From Plantago major (lineage: Eukaryota; Streptophyta; Magnoliopsida; Lamiales; Plantaginaceae): DNA of 64,000 nucleotides. Position 1 is the stretch's first letter, and the number at the start of each line of letters is the position of its first letter. The notes below the pieces were generated by a model. It worked only from the letters and a program-made list of their open reading frames with translations, was not told where the DNA came from and did not search any database. The stretch is from positions 682,001 through 746,000 of the forward strand of contig JAIFAC010000009.1 of assembly GCA_026545765.1 (NCBI GenBank), read 5' to 3'. The translations under genes were made by a program, and so were the position numbers. Positions 1-10,182 of the stretch are shown piece after piece.

Positions 1-589
1 ATTAAAGAAGCTCACCTGACAAACTACCTTAACAAACACCTTAATCGGTGTGGAGTACAGGAAGTACTTAGTTTGGAAAACTAAGGAATAACTCCAAGGT
101 TACTGAGCATAGGAAGTACTTAGTTTGGGATACTAAGGAATAGATCAAAAGATTTCTGAGTATAGGAAGTACTTGGCTGAGAAATCCGGGGAATAACTCA
201 GGGGGAACACTTGGTTGGGAACCTAGTGTATTTAGGAATCGAGAGAAGATATTTGTAAGGTTAACTCAATTATCTGTCTTAGTGGATTCTAGGTCTGAGA
301 AAGGCCGAAGTGGATTAGTTGAAGGATTACGCCACCTTCAGATACCGCTATAAAGACTTTTGTTATTTACTTTCTGTATTTTATAACTTGCTTTATTTAC
401 TTTGCTAATTATTTACACTTATCTTGCTGAGCATGTGCACTTATCACAAAAAGTCTTTCGCTCTCTGAAAATAAGTATCAGATATCTTCATAGATATCTG
501 AGAAATTGTGTTCATCGACAAAAGTTTGAAAAAGACTATTCACCCCCCCCCCCCTCTAGTCTTTTACTTTGCCATTAACTAGACCAACA
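1..589 (+). repeat. 5' LTR of element A (right part only)
   Basis: These bases align with 14363-14949, the matching part of the 3' LTR, and end in CCAACA directly before the primer-binding site. The stretch contains three tandem stem-loop units (52-201), a hairpin (about 480-502) and a poly-C tract (about 542-554). The LTR start lies outside the window. Confidence 0.95.
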
Positions 590-591
590 AG

Positions 592-603
592 TGGTATCAG
601 GGC
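592..603 (+). promoter_or_regulatory. Primer-binding site, initiator Met tRNA
   Basis: TGGTATCAGGGC starts two bases after the LTR end. It matches the TGGTATCAGAGC used by plant copia elements to bind the 3' end of initiator Met tRNA, with one change (A to G). Element C carries the unchanged form at 43065-43076. Confidence 0.9.
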
Positions 604-707
604 GGGAGGTTCCCAAGCCTTCTGCACTGAACCTAGATCCCAGATAAGTGCCCACAAACTGTCTTTAACCTACACTTGATTTGTTTGTTTAGTGTGTTTG
701 CTGCAGG

Positions 708-1725
708 ATGTCTTTAAGTGAGGCCCCAATTCAAAAGCCAGAGAATTATGAGAAATGGAAGAACAACATGCTCCACCTAGAAGCCATCAGTGACGAAATG
801 ATCGACGTGATAAAGAATGGCCCAATAGTCATTCAACAACTCAAGCAGGTCATGGAGGTTTCTAATGGTAGAGACAGAAAACTAAGTGTGGCTCCTCACA
901 GACAGATGCGTCAACCAGCGGGAGACCTACCAGTCCAGTTATTTATGAGACAAAGCCCAGAGAGCTCTGGACATCGGAAGATGCCAAGAGAAATCGACTG
1001 GATGGTCAGGCTCACAATATCATCATACGTTCTACTCCAGAGCACATACAGTGTAAACTGTGGGGTGCAAAACGCAAAAGTGGCTCGCAACCGATTGAGA
1101 AAATCAGGTGCACTGAGAAAACAAAGGAAAATAAGTTCGAAGTTTTGAAGCTCAAATTCCAAAACTTTAAACAAGGTCCCATAGAGACTCTTGAAGAACT
1201 AGATTTCCGGTTTACAATACTCATGAGTGACATGGCTGCACTTGGTGTAAGTAATAGATATACCCAACCAGAAAAAATTAAGACTATTGTGAGAAGTCTA
1301 AATCATAATTGGGAGCATACAAAGTTTTTCTACTTTAACCAAGGGATGCCAGATATCACTCCAGTGGAACTTTTCTCTCACCTTGCCACTGTTGACTATG
1401 AGACAAGTCAAAGAGAACTAACAACTGAAAAGTTGCAGAATGTTGCTCTAGTTGCTCAAGGAACTTCTGAAAAGAAGGAAGGCAAGGAGGTGACTGAGGA
1501 GAAGCTGAAAAAGCATCTAGGCTCAAATTACAACTGTCTAGCTTGCTGGACAAGCCGGCTCAGAAAGCATCTAGTACTGAGGAAGCAGAAATCGGAAACG
1601 ATATCTGTTTCTATTGTCAGAAACCTGGTAATTTCAAAAAGGATTGCCCTGCCTTTAACAAGCTAAAGACAGGTGACAAGAAAGATAGAAGAAACTTTAA
1701 GAGAGGTCAGAGCTCTGCTCACTAA
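708..1725 (+). pseudogene. gag: gag, element A (broken)
   Basis: The start ATG (MSLSEAPIQKPENYEKW) was chosen because the same start is present in elements B and C. After about 50 codons the frame is lost by a deletion relative to element B. The capsid-like part resumes in another frame from about 1145 (LKFQNFKQGP, TLEELDFRF, FYFNQGMPDITP). A zinc knuckle follows near 1603-1650 but reads CFYCQKPGNFKKDC: the His of the CCHC motif is Asn, so zinc binding should be impaired. B and C keep His. Gag would form the particle and bind the RNA genome. The copy is a pseudogene. Confidence 0.88.
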
Positions 1726-3135
1726 GGAAAGAAAGAATATACAAATCCAACTAGATGCTCTAGACATTGAGTCTGATTCTGAGGATGAAGACTCAGATGA
1801 CTCCACACTACCTTCTCCAGAGATGTGAGGTGTTTCTCATAAAGTGGTTGACTTTGGTCAAAAGAAGAAAGAAGTGTGTGGAGTGGCTGAAGAAATCTTT
1901 CCAAATATCTCCAACATTGAACCTTGTCTAACGGCTGATGAGGTAACACATACTTCTTGTTATACATATGAAAGTGATGAGGAAGGAATCAAAGATCTGG
2001 AACATCTCATAAGAGAACGTGATCTCTACGAAAGAGAATTTCTAATGGTCCGAGCTAGAGCCGAAATCTTTGAAGAAGAAAAGAATTCTCTTGAAAGGGA
2101 AAATTCACAATTACTCAAGATATCTGAGAAAAAGGATGCTTAAAATGCATTTCTCAAAGCTCAGATATCTGAGACAAAAAAGTCACATAAAGAAGCATTG
2201 GCCAAACTTCAAAAGAAATGTGAAGGTCTTCTTTCTGAGAATAAGGAACTCAAAAAGAAGGAAGTACTTTCCAATCTTATGTCAAAGCTAGTGACACTCT
2301 TACTGAAGTACAATCTTATTTAAGAGATCCTTCAGAAAATGGAGGACTTGGGCTGGATACACAAACAAATAGTTCTACCACTCTGAATAAGAGTGATGAA
2401 AGAATAACATTTGTCAGTGCTCAGCAAGATGGTTCCCAAACCACCTATAGCATTGGTCAGAAAGCTAAGGCTGTTGACAAAGGAAAGGCAGTTGCGACCA
2501 AACCTTTGTGGGAAAAACAAGTCCAAAAGAAAACTGTTGGGAATATTTCTGAAAAGAAACATAACACTGAAAAGTGTAATTACCCACAGTGCTATGTCTC
2601 TCAGAAAGGAAGAATTGCAGGAGCTGGCAAATTCTCCTATGTCACGTTTTCTGGAAATAAAATAGACTACCCAAAGACTAGCAAAGCTACTGAGATGAGA
2701 ACTCAGATAGCACCAGGTGCTCGAAATGGCATTGGCTATAAAGCCATCGGGAAACAACTTGCTCGTGAGTATAAACAAGAGCAAGAACGATGGATAAAGG
2801 CTGGGATTGCTCACATCAATTATCAGAAGTGGAAGAAAAGTCAAGCCACTGAAAATCTGAATGCCAGGGCTAGAAGAAATCTGGCAAGGAAAGCTAAGTT
2901 TGCTGACAAGCAGACTCAACAACCTGACATGTATCTGAAAGCACCACAAGGTGCACCAAGGAACACATTAAGGAAGAAAATAATTCTTAACAACAATGAT
3001 ATTAATCATTTACCTAGAATTCCTCCTTATGTTCCTGTTAGACAAAAGAATGTCCCTAAGAAATTCATTCAGAAATGGATTCCTACAGGAAGATTCTTTA
3101 GTCCAGATGGTTCCATTGTTGGTATGAGAACCTAA
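1726..3135 (+). pseudogene. Gag C-terminal / gag-protease linker region, element A
   Basis: This stretch is collinear with 44230-45690 of element C and 29650-30900 (minus) of element B. The readable part is acidic, then Lys/Glu-rich and coiled-coil-like. It then becomes basic (2506-3135), ending in a conserved segment with KKFIQKWIPTGRFF and a stop just before the protease domain. I recognise no catalytic motif. Several frameshifts and an in-frame TGA near 1826 break it. The conserved stop before the protease suggests that gag and pol are separate frames in this family, but that is inference. Confidence 0.7.
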
Positions 3136-3179
3136 TATCCTGTTTCCTGTTTTGTGAAGAACACTCTAAAGACTAATCC

Positions 3180-4537
3180 AAAGTGGCAAGTGGCATTTTG
3201 ATAGCGGACGTGGGAAGCACATGACAGGAGACAAAGCAAATCTGATTAACTATAGAAAATGCGATGATGGACCAATTATTAGATTTGCTGGAGGAGATGA
3301 AAATCCAACCATAGGATTTGGCAATCTAAAGTTTGGATCCCTTACAATCTCTGAAGTACTGCATGTAAAGGGATTGAAATATAATCTCCTAAGCATGAGT
3401 CAATTAGTAGACAAAGGGTACACTGTCAACATCAAGTCAAAACTATGCAAAGTGATTGACAATGCGTCAAAGCAGACAGTCTTGGTTGCTAGGCGAAAAG
3501 GAAATCTTCATGTTGCTGATTGGGCATCCGCCACAACTGAAGAATGTCTCATGGTGAGTCAATCTGGCCACATTGAATAAAATTGGCTATGGCATAAAAG
3601 AATGAGTCACTTGAATTTCAAAACTCTGAACAAGCTAGCGAAGAAAGAATTGGTGGTTGGTTTACCCAAAATGGCATATAGAAAGGATGGTATATGCTCA
3701 GCTTGCCAAATGGGAAAACAATCCAAAACATCTTTCATGTCTAAAACTAGACACTCCAGTGAAAGGCCACTGCAAATGTTACATATGGATCTTTTTGAAT
3801 CCTCTGTAACTAGCTATGCAGGAAATAAGTATGGTCTGGTTGTTGTTGATGATTACTCAAGATTCACTTGGGTTGTATTTCTCAAACAAAAATCTGATGC
3901 AGGGGTTGAGATACCCAACTTGCTAAATAAGCTTGAAGTCATGAAAAATGACAAGGTATCTGTAATCAGAACAGAGCATGGTACTGAGTTTGTGAACCAG
4001 TACATAAAAGAGTTTTGTACCTGCAAAGGTATACAACATCAACTATCTTCCGTAAGGACACCACAACAAAATGGTGTTGCTGAAAGGAAGAATAGGACCC
4101 TAAAAGAAGCAGCAAGAACAATGCTTGCTGACACTGAAATAAGTGAAATCTATTGGGTTGAAGCTGTTAACACAGCCTGCTACACTCAAAATAGATGTTT
4201 GATTAACAAACACCATGACAAAACTCCTTACGAGCTTTTGATTGGTAGACCCCCTAGTATCAAACATCTAAGGGTGTTTGGTTGCAGATGTTTTGTTCTT
4301 AACAATGGAAAAGAATACTTGAGAACATTTCAACCAAAAGCAGATGAAGGAGTATTTCTTGGTTATTCTCTGAATAGCAAAGCCTATAGAATCTACAACA
4401 AAAGAACGCAAAAGATTGAAGAATCTGTTCATGTAGTTTTCTACGAAGGAAACAAGAAAATACCCTTGAATGAAGAACTCTCAGATAGGTTCAAAGAGCT
4501 GATGATTAAAGATTCTGAAGAAGAATCCTCAAAATGA
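3180..4537 (+). pseudogene. pol: Protease and integrase region of pol, element A (broken)
   Basis: The aspartic protease motif is readable (FDSGRGKHM; elements B and C read DSGC). It is put out of frame by a 7-bp duplication of AGTGGCA near 3182-3195. The integrase follows with an HHCC zinc finger (HKRMSH, then CSACQM). Its core has the first Asp in HMDLFES and the Glu in NGVAERKNRTLKE. The second catalytic Asp is replaced by Glu (RTEHGTEF; element B has RTDHGTEF), which should inactivate it. A GAA-to-TAA stop at about 3578 separates protease from the zinc finger, and another stop ends the frame at 4537. The product would have cut Gag-Pol and inserted the cDNA. Confidence 0.88.
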
Positions 4538-5044
4538 AACAATTCTATCATTCACTTAGAGGATGAGTCTGACGATGAAAAGCAACCATTGCTTAGTAAC
4601 AACCAGATGACTCTAAGACATGATGAAGAATTTCCTATGAGAATTCCAGAAATGGAACAGGTTACTGAGAACCTTCATCATGAAGATATTTCTGAGAATG
4701 AGTTTGCTGAAAATCAAATTCCAGATATCTCTAACACTGAAAAAGTGTCAGATATCCATGGCATTTCCCATGTGTCAGATATCTAAGATACTGCACAAGT
4801 ATCCTATCAAAATCATATTGATTCACATTCAGATCAAAATGATATGGATCTTACAAGTTCAAAACCCATTATGAAATGGATAAGAAATCATCGTGCCAAG
4901 GATGTGATCGGTCCTTTAGACCAAGGTGTTAGAACTAGGAGAGCAATTGCTGGAAATGCAGATTCGCTCTATGGATGTTTCATCTAAAAAATTGAACCTA
5001 AAACTATAAAAGAAGCATAGAAGGAACAAGATTGGATCTCTGCA
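4538..5044 (+). pseudogene. pol: Integrase C-terminal / spacer region of pol, element A
   Basis: This is collinear with 47078-47590 of element C, where it is open. It is acidic and rich in Ser, Asp and His, with repeated CAGATATC-type sequence near 4750-4790, and ends in a segment resembling MKWIRNHPSKDVIGP in element C. In element A it carries several stops (for example near 4535, 4784, 4986 and 5019). It joins the integrase to the reverse transcriptase in the ancestral polyprotein. Confidence 0.75.
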
Positions 5045-6116
5045 ATGCAAGAAGAGTTGGATCAATTTGAGAGAAACAAAGTCTGGAAACTGGTTCCATT
5101 TGTTGACGGAATATCTGTAATAGGAACCAAGTGGGTTTTCAGAAATAAAATGAATGAGTCTGGTGAAATAACCAGAAACAAAGCAAGGCTGGTTGTCAAG
5201 GGATTCACCCAGACTGAAGGACTAGATTTTGATGAATCTTATGCACCAGTTGCAAGATTGGATGCAATAAGACTCTTTCTAGCCTTTGCAGCTCATAATG
5301 ACTTTACAGTTTATCAAATGGATGTCAAGAGGGCATTCCTAAATGGTGAACTTGCTGAGGAAGTCTATGTTGAGCAACCACCAGGCTTTGAGGTTTCCTC
5401 AGAAAGTAGGATGGTCTATAAGCTTCAGAAAACTCTGTATGGGCTGAAACAAGCTCCAAGAGCATGGTATGATACATTGGCCAGATACCTACTAGAAAGT
5501 GGTTTCAAGAGGAGATGTTGATAAAACACTCTTTACATTGAACCATGATGGGAAACTACTTTTAGTTCAAGTATATGTTGATGACATTATATTTGGATCT
5601 AAAGACAAGCAACTTTGTGAAGACTTTGTTGAGCTCATGAAAAGTAAATTTGAAATGAGCATGATGGGAGAATTGAATTATTTCCTAGGGCTGGAAGTCA
5701 AGCAACTCAATGATGAAATATTCATGAGTCAAACAAAGTATGCAAAAGACATGCTCAACAAATTTAATCTAAAGCCTTCTGAAAAGAATGCTAAGAGACC
5801 TATGAGCATTGGAACCAAAATGACCTATACTGAATCTGACAAGAGTGTTGAAAAACACAAGTATAGGAAATTGATTGGATCTCTACTATACCTCACTGCA
5901 AGTAGACCTGATATTCAATATGCAGTTGGAGTGTGTGCCAGATTTCAGACAAATCCAATGCAATCACACTACAACATTGCTATGAAAATATTAAGGTATG
6001 TAAAGGGTACTGTAGAAGTTGGATTGTGGTATCTAAAAGACAGTGGATTGAGTTTAGTTGGCTATTCTGATGCTGACTATGCTGGATCATTGCTTGATAG
6101 AAAAAGCACCTCATGA
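5045..6116 (+). pseudogene. pol: Reverse transcriptase, element A (frameshifted)
   Basis: The copia RT begins with WKLVPF, then the conserved [11 protein letters not shown] and [15 protein letters not shown] motifs, [27 protein letters not shown] and the catalytic [11 protein letters not shown] 2-bp deletion near 5508 relative to element C breaks the frame just after LESGFK. The second half continues in another frame to 6116, where an in-frame TGA replaces the Gly codon of KSTSGTC. The enzyme copies element RNA into cDNA. This copy is inactive. Confidence 0.93.
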
Positions 6117-6527
6117 ACTTGTCAATTTCTTGGTGCCAGAATGATATCATGGTTCAGTAAGAAACAAAACTCAATTGCCACATCTACCACAGAGGCTGAA
6201 TATATTGCTGCTAAGTGTTGTGCTTCACAAATATTGTGGATACAACAACAACTCAGAGACTATGGACTCAATGAAGAGAAAACTCCGATTTTCTGTGACA
6301 ACACAAGTGCTATTACCATAACTCAGAATCCTAAGTTTAATGCAAGAACAGAGCACATTGATGTTAGACACCACTTCATTAGAGACCATGTTGAAAAAGG
6401 CAATATAGAGATACTCAAGATTGGCACTGAAGACCAACTTGCAGATATCTTCACTAAGCCACTACAAGAAAGTAGATTCTTAGCTTTAAGACATAGTCTT
6501 GGACTAATGGAGCTACCAAAGAACTGA
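6117..6527 (+). pseudogene. pol: RNase H, element A
   Basis: This is the continuation of RT after the TGA. The acidic active-site residues can be seen: Asp in SDADYAG (before the break), Glu in STTEAEYIA and Asp in FCDNTSAI. The family signature HIDVRHHFIRDHVEKG and ADIFTKPL follows, and the protein ends MELPKN. It would degrade genomic RNA during cDNA synthesis. Confidence 0.93.
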
Positions 6528-6570
6528 AAAAGTTCAGATATCTGAAGAAGATATCAAAGGAGGGAAAGAG

Positions 6571-6783
6571 ATATCTGGAACGGGTATCCAGATATAGAGG
6601 GAAAAGGAACCTGGAACAGGTATCCAGAAACAAGGTATCTGGAACGGGTATCCAGATATAAAGAGAAAAGAGAAATTTGGAACGAGTATCCAGAAAAGAG
6701 GTATCTGGAATGGATATCCAGAAACCACAGGCAAAAGGGTAAAATGACTATTTGAAGATCTCTGGGACAGGTACTCAGATATC
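6571..6783 (+). repeat. Array of six stem-loops between pol and the 3' gene, element A
   Basis: Six imperfect repeats of the form CTGGA-ACGGGTA-TCCAG lie at about 6571-6595, 6611-6627, 6636-6658, 6674-6694, 6702-6721 and 6758-6783. The first has a 9-bp perfect stem (ATATCTGGA with TCCAGATAT). The last keeps a similar loop but has a CTG-GG...CTCAG type stem. Element C has three such hairpins at 49101-49206. The spacing is irregular (about 30-55 bp). No protein is encoded here. Confidence 0.75.
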
Positions 6784-7415
6784 TAGATCACTCAGTGAGG
6801 GGGAACACAAAAGAGAATAGTACAACTGTCTGCGATAACTACTCTTGAAATTTGTATTATTTCTATCTTTGTGTAAAACTTGGACAGATACTGAGTGTGA
6901 GATAGACTCAGATACAAAAGATGTTCTTATTCACACAGAAGAAATGTGATTGAGATAGCTAATCACCAAAATTCATTAATTGGGCACAATTACAATTGCT
7001 GATTGTGATCATTGCTGAAGAAGCAATAGTGACCCTTGATGAAATGGGCGTTTGATCTCAACGGACGAGATTATTTCTCTGTAAAATAGTGGACTGTAAA
7101 AACTCAGACGTGGCCCACAAAGCATTTAATGTCAAACAAACTTTACCCACGCCTATTTGCAAGTACACAGATACTTACACACAAAATCAATTTGTATGTA
7201 CATGTCTGTTGAGATTTTCGTTGCTATATATATATGATTTTGGCAAAAGAAATCACTTTCGCCTAATCCAACATTCATACTTGCACAAGAATAGCAAAAA
7301 CATTCCTTCAAACTTTTCTGCAAAACTCTATTCTTCGATTAGTCTTTTGCAAAGAATCACTAATCTCCCACCTTAATCTCTTTCAGACTTTCGAAAATTC
7401 TCACTAAATAAAGAG
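6784..7415 (+). promoter_or_regulatory. Non-coding spacer with TATA-like box upstream of the 3' gene, element A
   Basis: No convincing reading frame is present. A TATA-like run CTATATATATAT sits at 7224-7235, about 190 bp before the ATG at 7416. The same feature lies at 49645-49654 in element C (about 180 bp before its ATG) and at 25758-25769 in element B (about 205 bp, minus strand). The downstream sequence is a C/A-rich leader. I infer an internal promoter for the 3' gene. Confidence 0.55.
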
Positions 7416-9291
7416 ATGGCTCCAAAACGTGCTTCTACCCAGAAATCCCAATCTACTACCTCTGGTACTGCTGAAAAGCAAGCACCAGAGTTGGTTATCA
7501 TAAACAATCGTTTGGTAGGAGACTTCAATCCTAATCATTGGAGTTCAAATCATAGGATGATTTGGGGTGGTGCCATGATTGAGGAATACCTTACTACTGG
7601 TATTGAAAATCAAGCCGATAGGAAGTTAATCCTTGATATGCTTGAAAAGGCACAAATCAAAGGTTTCCTGTCTGCTATTCCCAGTGGAGTTTCTTCACTA
7701 GATGTGTTGGAATTCTACAACAATTCCAGGATTATTTCCTGTGTATCTGAAGGCACTGAAATAGTGTCTATAAAGTCAAAAGTTCAAGGGAAGGACATCT
7801 TTTTGAACTTGACAAATTTCTGTGAGTTGTTTGGACTTCAAAATCTTGGAAATGATTTTGAAATAAACACCAAGGATGATGATCTCCTTGAAGGTGTGAA
7901 GCAACTGTACAGCGGTGTGTGTGATCTTGAAAAACCAGATACACCCACTGACTTCAAACTTGCTGACATCAGAACCAGACATCTGTTGGTTCACTGGGAT
8001 GTGTTGGCATGCATTCTTCACAGATGCTTTGATGGTCTACAAGGAGGTGTCGACCAAATAAGCCAAGAACGCTGGATGATGATGTTCTTGTTGAAACAAC
8101 AAGACAAAAGGCTGGAAAACCCTTTCAACTAGGGAAAGTGAGCCTAAAATCGTTAAGGGCCTTGCTGAGCTAAAAGCCACAGTAAGCTATGGACTGAAGA
8201 TAGGCTACTTACTGGAGTGCCTTGGCATTGAGCTCAGAGAGACGGCAGACATTGCCAATAGTAACCTACTCTACAAATATGAGTATACAAACATGATGAA
8301 AAAGGTTACTGCATCTCAGAAAGGTTCCAAGAAACGAAAGACTGATGAGGTATCTGAGGGTTCCGTTGCGACCAAAAAGCCCAGAACTTCACGAAAGAAG
8401 TCTGCTGGCAAATTAGAAGGCATACCCATTGTGGATGTCAACTCTCAGATATCTGCCGCCACTGCTGATGAACTCATCAATGCTGAAAAAGATACAACTG
8501 CTGATGAACTCATCAATGTTGCCAAAAAGAGCCTTGCTGATGAACTCATTGGTAAAAATGAGAGTAGTGGCAGGTACCAAGCCCCATCTGCAGAAACCGC
8601 AGGGATTATGGACCAATCAGTTCCTAATGCTGATGAGAGCTCTGACGATGATGATGATGAGTTAGTTATCTCTCAAGTCCTATAGAAATCAAAGAGGGCT
8701 AAGGTTGCTGAAAAAGTAACAAGTGTAGAGGTATCTGAAGAAGAACCTACACCACAGGTTGCTGAACAAGCACCTGTTTCAAAGGTTGCTGAAGAAGCAA
8801 CTGTGTCCAAAGTCACTGGACAAAACACACCATCAGAACAAGAAACACTTAATCTTATTGAAGATGCTTTGATGAGTGATAACTTAGTGTTGGAGGATAC
8901 TACCATTGCCTCAACACTTAAAAATCTGTCTCAAGCAGATCTGGATAGGCCTCAAATAGTATCACCTTCTTCATCCAGATCAGAACCATCACACCAACTA
9001 CAACAACCAGTAGTGGATGCTGCTGAAATGATACTTGAGTTACAGCATGAGATACCAGCATCTTTCTTTGCTGAAGAAAATCCTGCAAAAGAGCAGGTTC
9101 CCCAACTCAATCATAGGGATCAAACCGAGGCATCTGCTAAGAATGATCAACTAGGGGAGGCAACTGAGTTGCACACTCAGGAAAGGTCTGAAGTACCTGA
9201 AACTTCAAACAAAGAAGCTGAAATGGAACAACAAGACCAACGCATAGAAGGGTCACAAGTTCCAGAGACCAATCAGCCTGACACTGCTCAG

Positions 9292-9372
9292 GTAGCTGAA
9301 TGGTTTAACTCTTCACTTGTGACATTTTTGTGTTTGTTAATCTTGTTATTTAATAAAATTTCTTTGTTACAG
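9292..9372 (+). other. Intron 1 of the 3' gene, element A
   Basis: CAG/GTAGCTG donor and TTTGTTACAG acceptor. It is 81 bp long and free of stops in the gene frame, so retention would keep the frame open and add a hydrophobic stretch (VTFLCLLILLF). The same position in element C has a 75-bp open intron; in element B the 78-bp intron carries a stop. Confidence 0.7.
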
Positions 9373-9480
9373 GCTGAATTAGAAATACAACATCAAGATG
9401 AAGCTGCAAAGCTTGCCTCAGAATCTGAGAAGGAGGCTTCCATAGCCTCACCACTTAAGGAACAGGAGCCTGTCTCACAG

Positions 9481-9565
9481 GTAGAAGATAGTTCCTTAAG
9501 ATATAACATCTCAGAAATGTGCTTTATACACTTGACTAATACTATTAAGTGTTTGTTTCTAATAG
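9481..9565 (+). other. Intron 2 of the 3' gene, element A
   Basis: CACAG/GTAGAAG donor and TTTCTAATAG acceptor, 85 bp. The equivalents are 51930-52014 (85 bp) in element C and 23715-23798 (84 bp, minus) in element B. Confidence 0.7.
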
Positions 9566-9676
9566 GCTCCAACTGAGAAGAAAAATGAAGAAACTGAAAA
9601 GTCTATCTCTTCAGAAAAGAATCCAGAGACTTCCAAGGTCTCTGAGGAACAAGTATCTGAACCTTCTGCAGAGAAG

Positions 9677-9755
9677 GTATTTCATTCAGATACCGATAAT
9701 CTTCAAAGACAATTCTCTAATCATTTTTCTCAGACTAACACTTTCTACTTAACAG
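9677..9755 (+). other. Intron 3 of the 3' gene, element A
   Basis: GAGAAG/GTATTTC donor and ACTTAACAG acceptor, 79 bp. The equivalents are 52126-52205 in element C and 23530-23606 (minus) in element B, where the donor is a consensus GTAAGTAA. Confidence 0.7.
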
Positions 9756-9908
9756 GTTCAAAAATAAGTAGAAGTTGCTGGGGAATTGTCCGCTCAATCC
9801 CCACAACAAATGAAAATTGATGAGGCATCAAAGCCTTCATCACAAGAAAAATTTCCAGAGACTGCACAAGTCTCTGAGCAACAAGTATCTGAGCCTCCAA
9901 TAGTGGAG

Positions 9909-9990
9909 GTAATTGACCTCTCAGATATCTGATTTTGTAAATAGAATTTTTTGTGATAAAATTTCCTAAGTGTTATGTTTCTAATCTCAG
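9909..9990 (+). other. Intron 4 of the 3' gene, element A
   Basis: GTGGAG/GTAATTG donor and TCTAATCTCAG acceptor, 82 bp. The equivalents are 52532-52613 in element C and 23295-23379 (minus) in element B. Its 3' part resembles that of intron 2, which suits duplication of exon-intron cassettes. Confidence 0.7.
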
Positions 9991-10104
9991 ATTCAAGCAG
10001 AAAGAAAGATCACTGAGGATCAGACTTCCCAGTCTCCTCCTCATATCCAGATATCTGAGGCACCTAGAACCTCAGTAGTCAAGTCATCTGAGCCTGTCAC
10101 ACAG

Positions 10105-10182
10105 GTAACTCAGATACCTCTCTACTCCAAAGCCCAGATACCTCCTATAGTTTTGAAATTAATTCAGAACACTTTCTCACAG
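10105..10182 (+). other. Intron 5 of the 3' gene, element A
   Basis: ACACAG/GTAACTC donor and TTTCTCACAG acceptor, 78 bp. The equivalents are 52731-52808 in element C and 23097-23243 (147 bp, minus) in element B. Confidence 0.7.

Noticed and set aside
2332..2949. Minus-strand open frame of 205 codons in element A
   Set aside because: It is the shadow of the basic linker region; the plus frame is conserved in elements B and C and the minus frame shows no recognisable domain.
7416..8132. Envelope-like gene as in other Sireviruses
   Set aside because: No signal peptide or clear membrane segment is visible in the exons; basic NLS-like and acidic coiled-coil parts point to an intracellular, possibly nuclear, protein.
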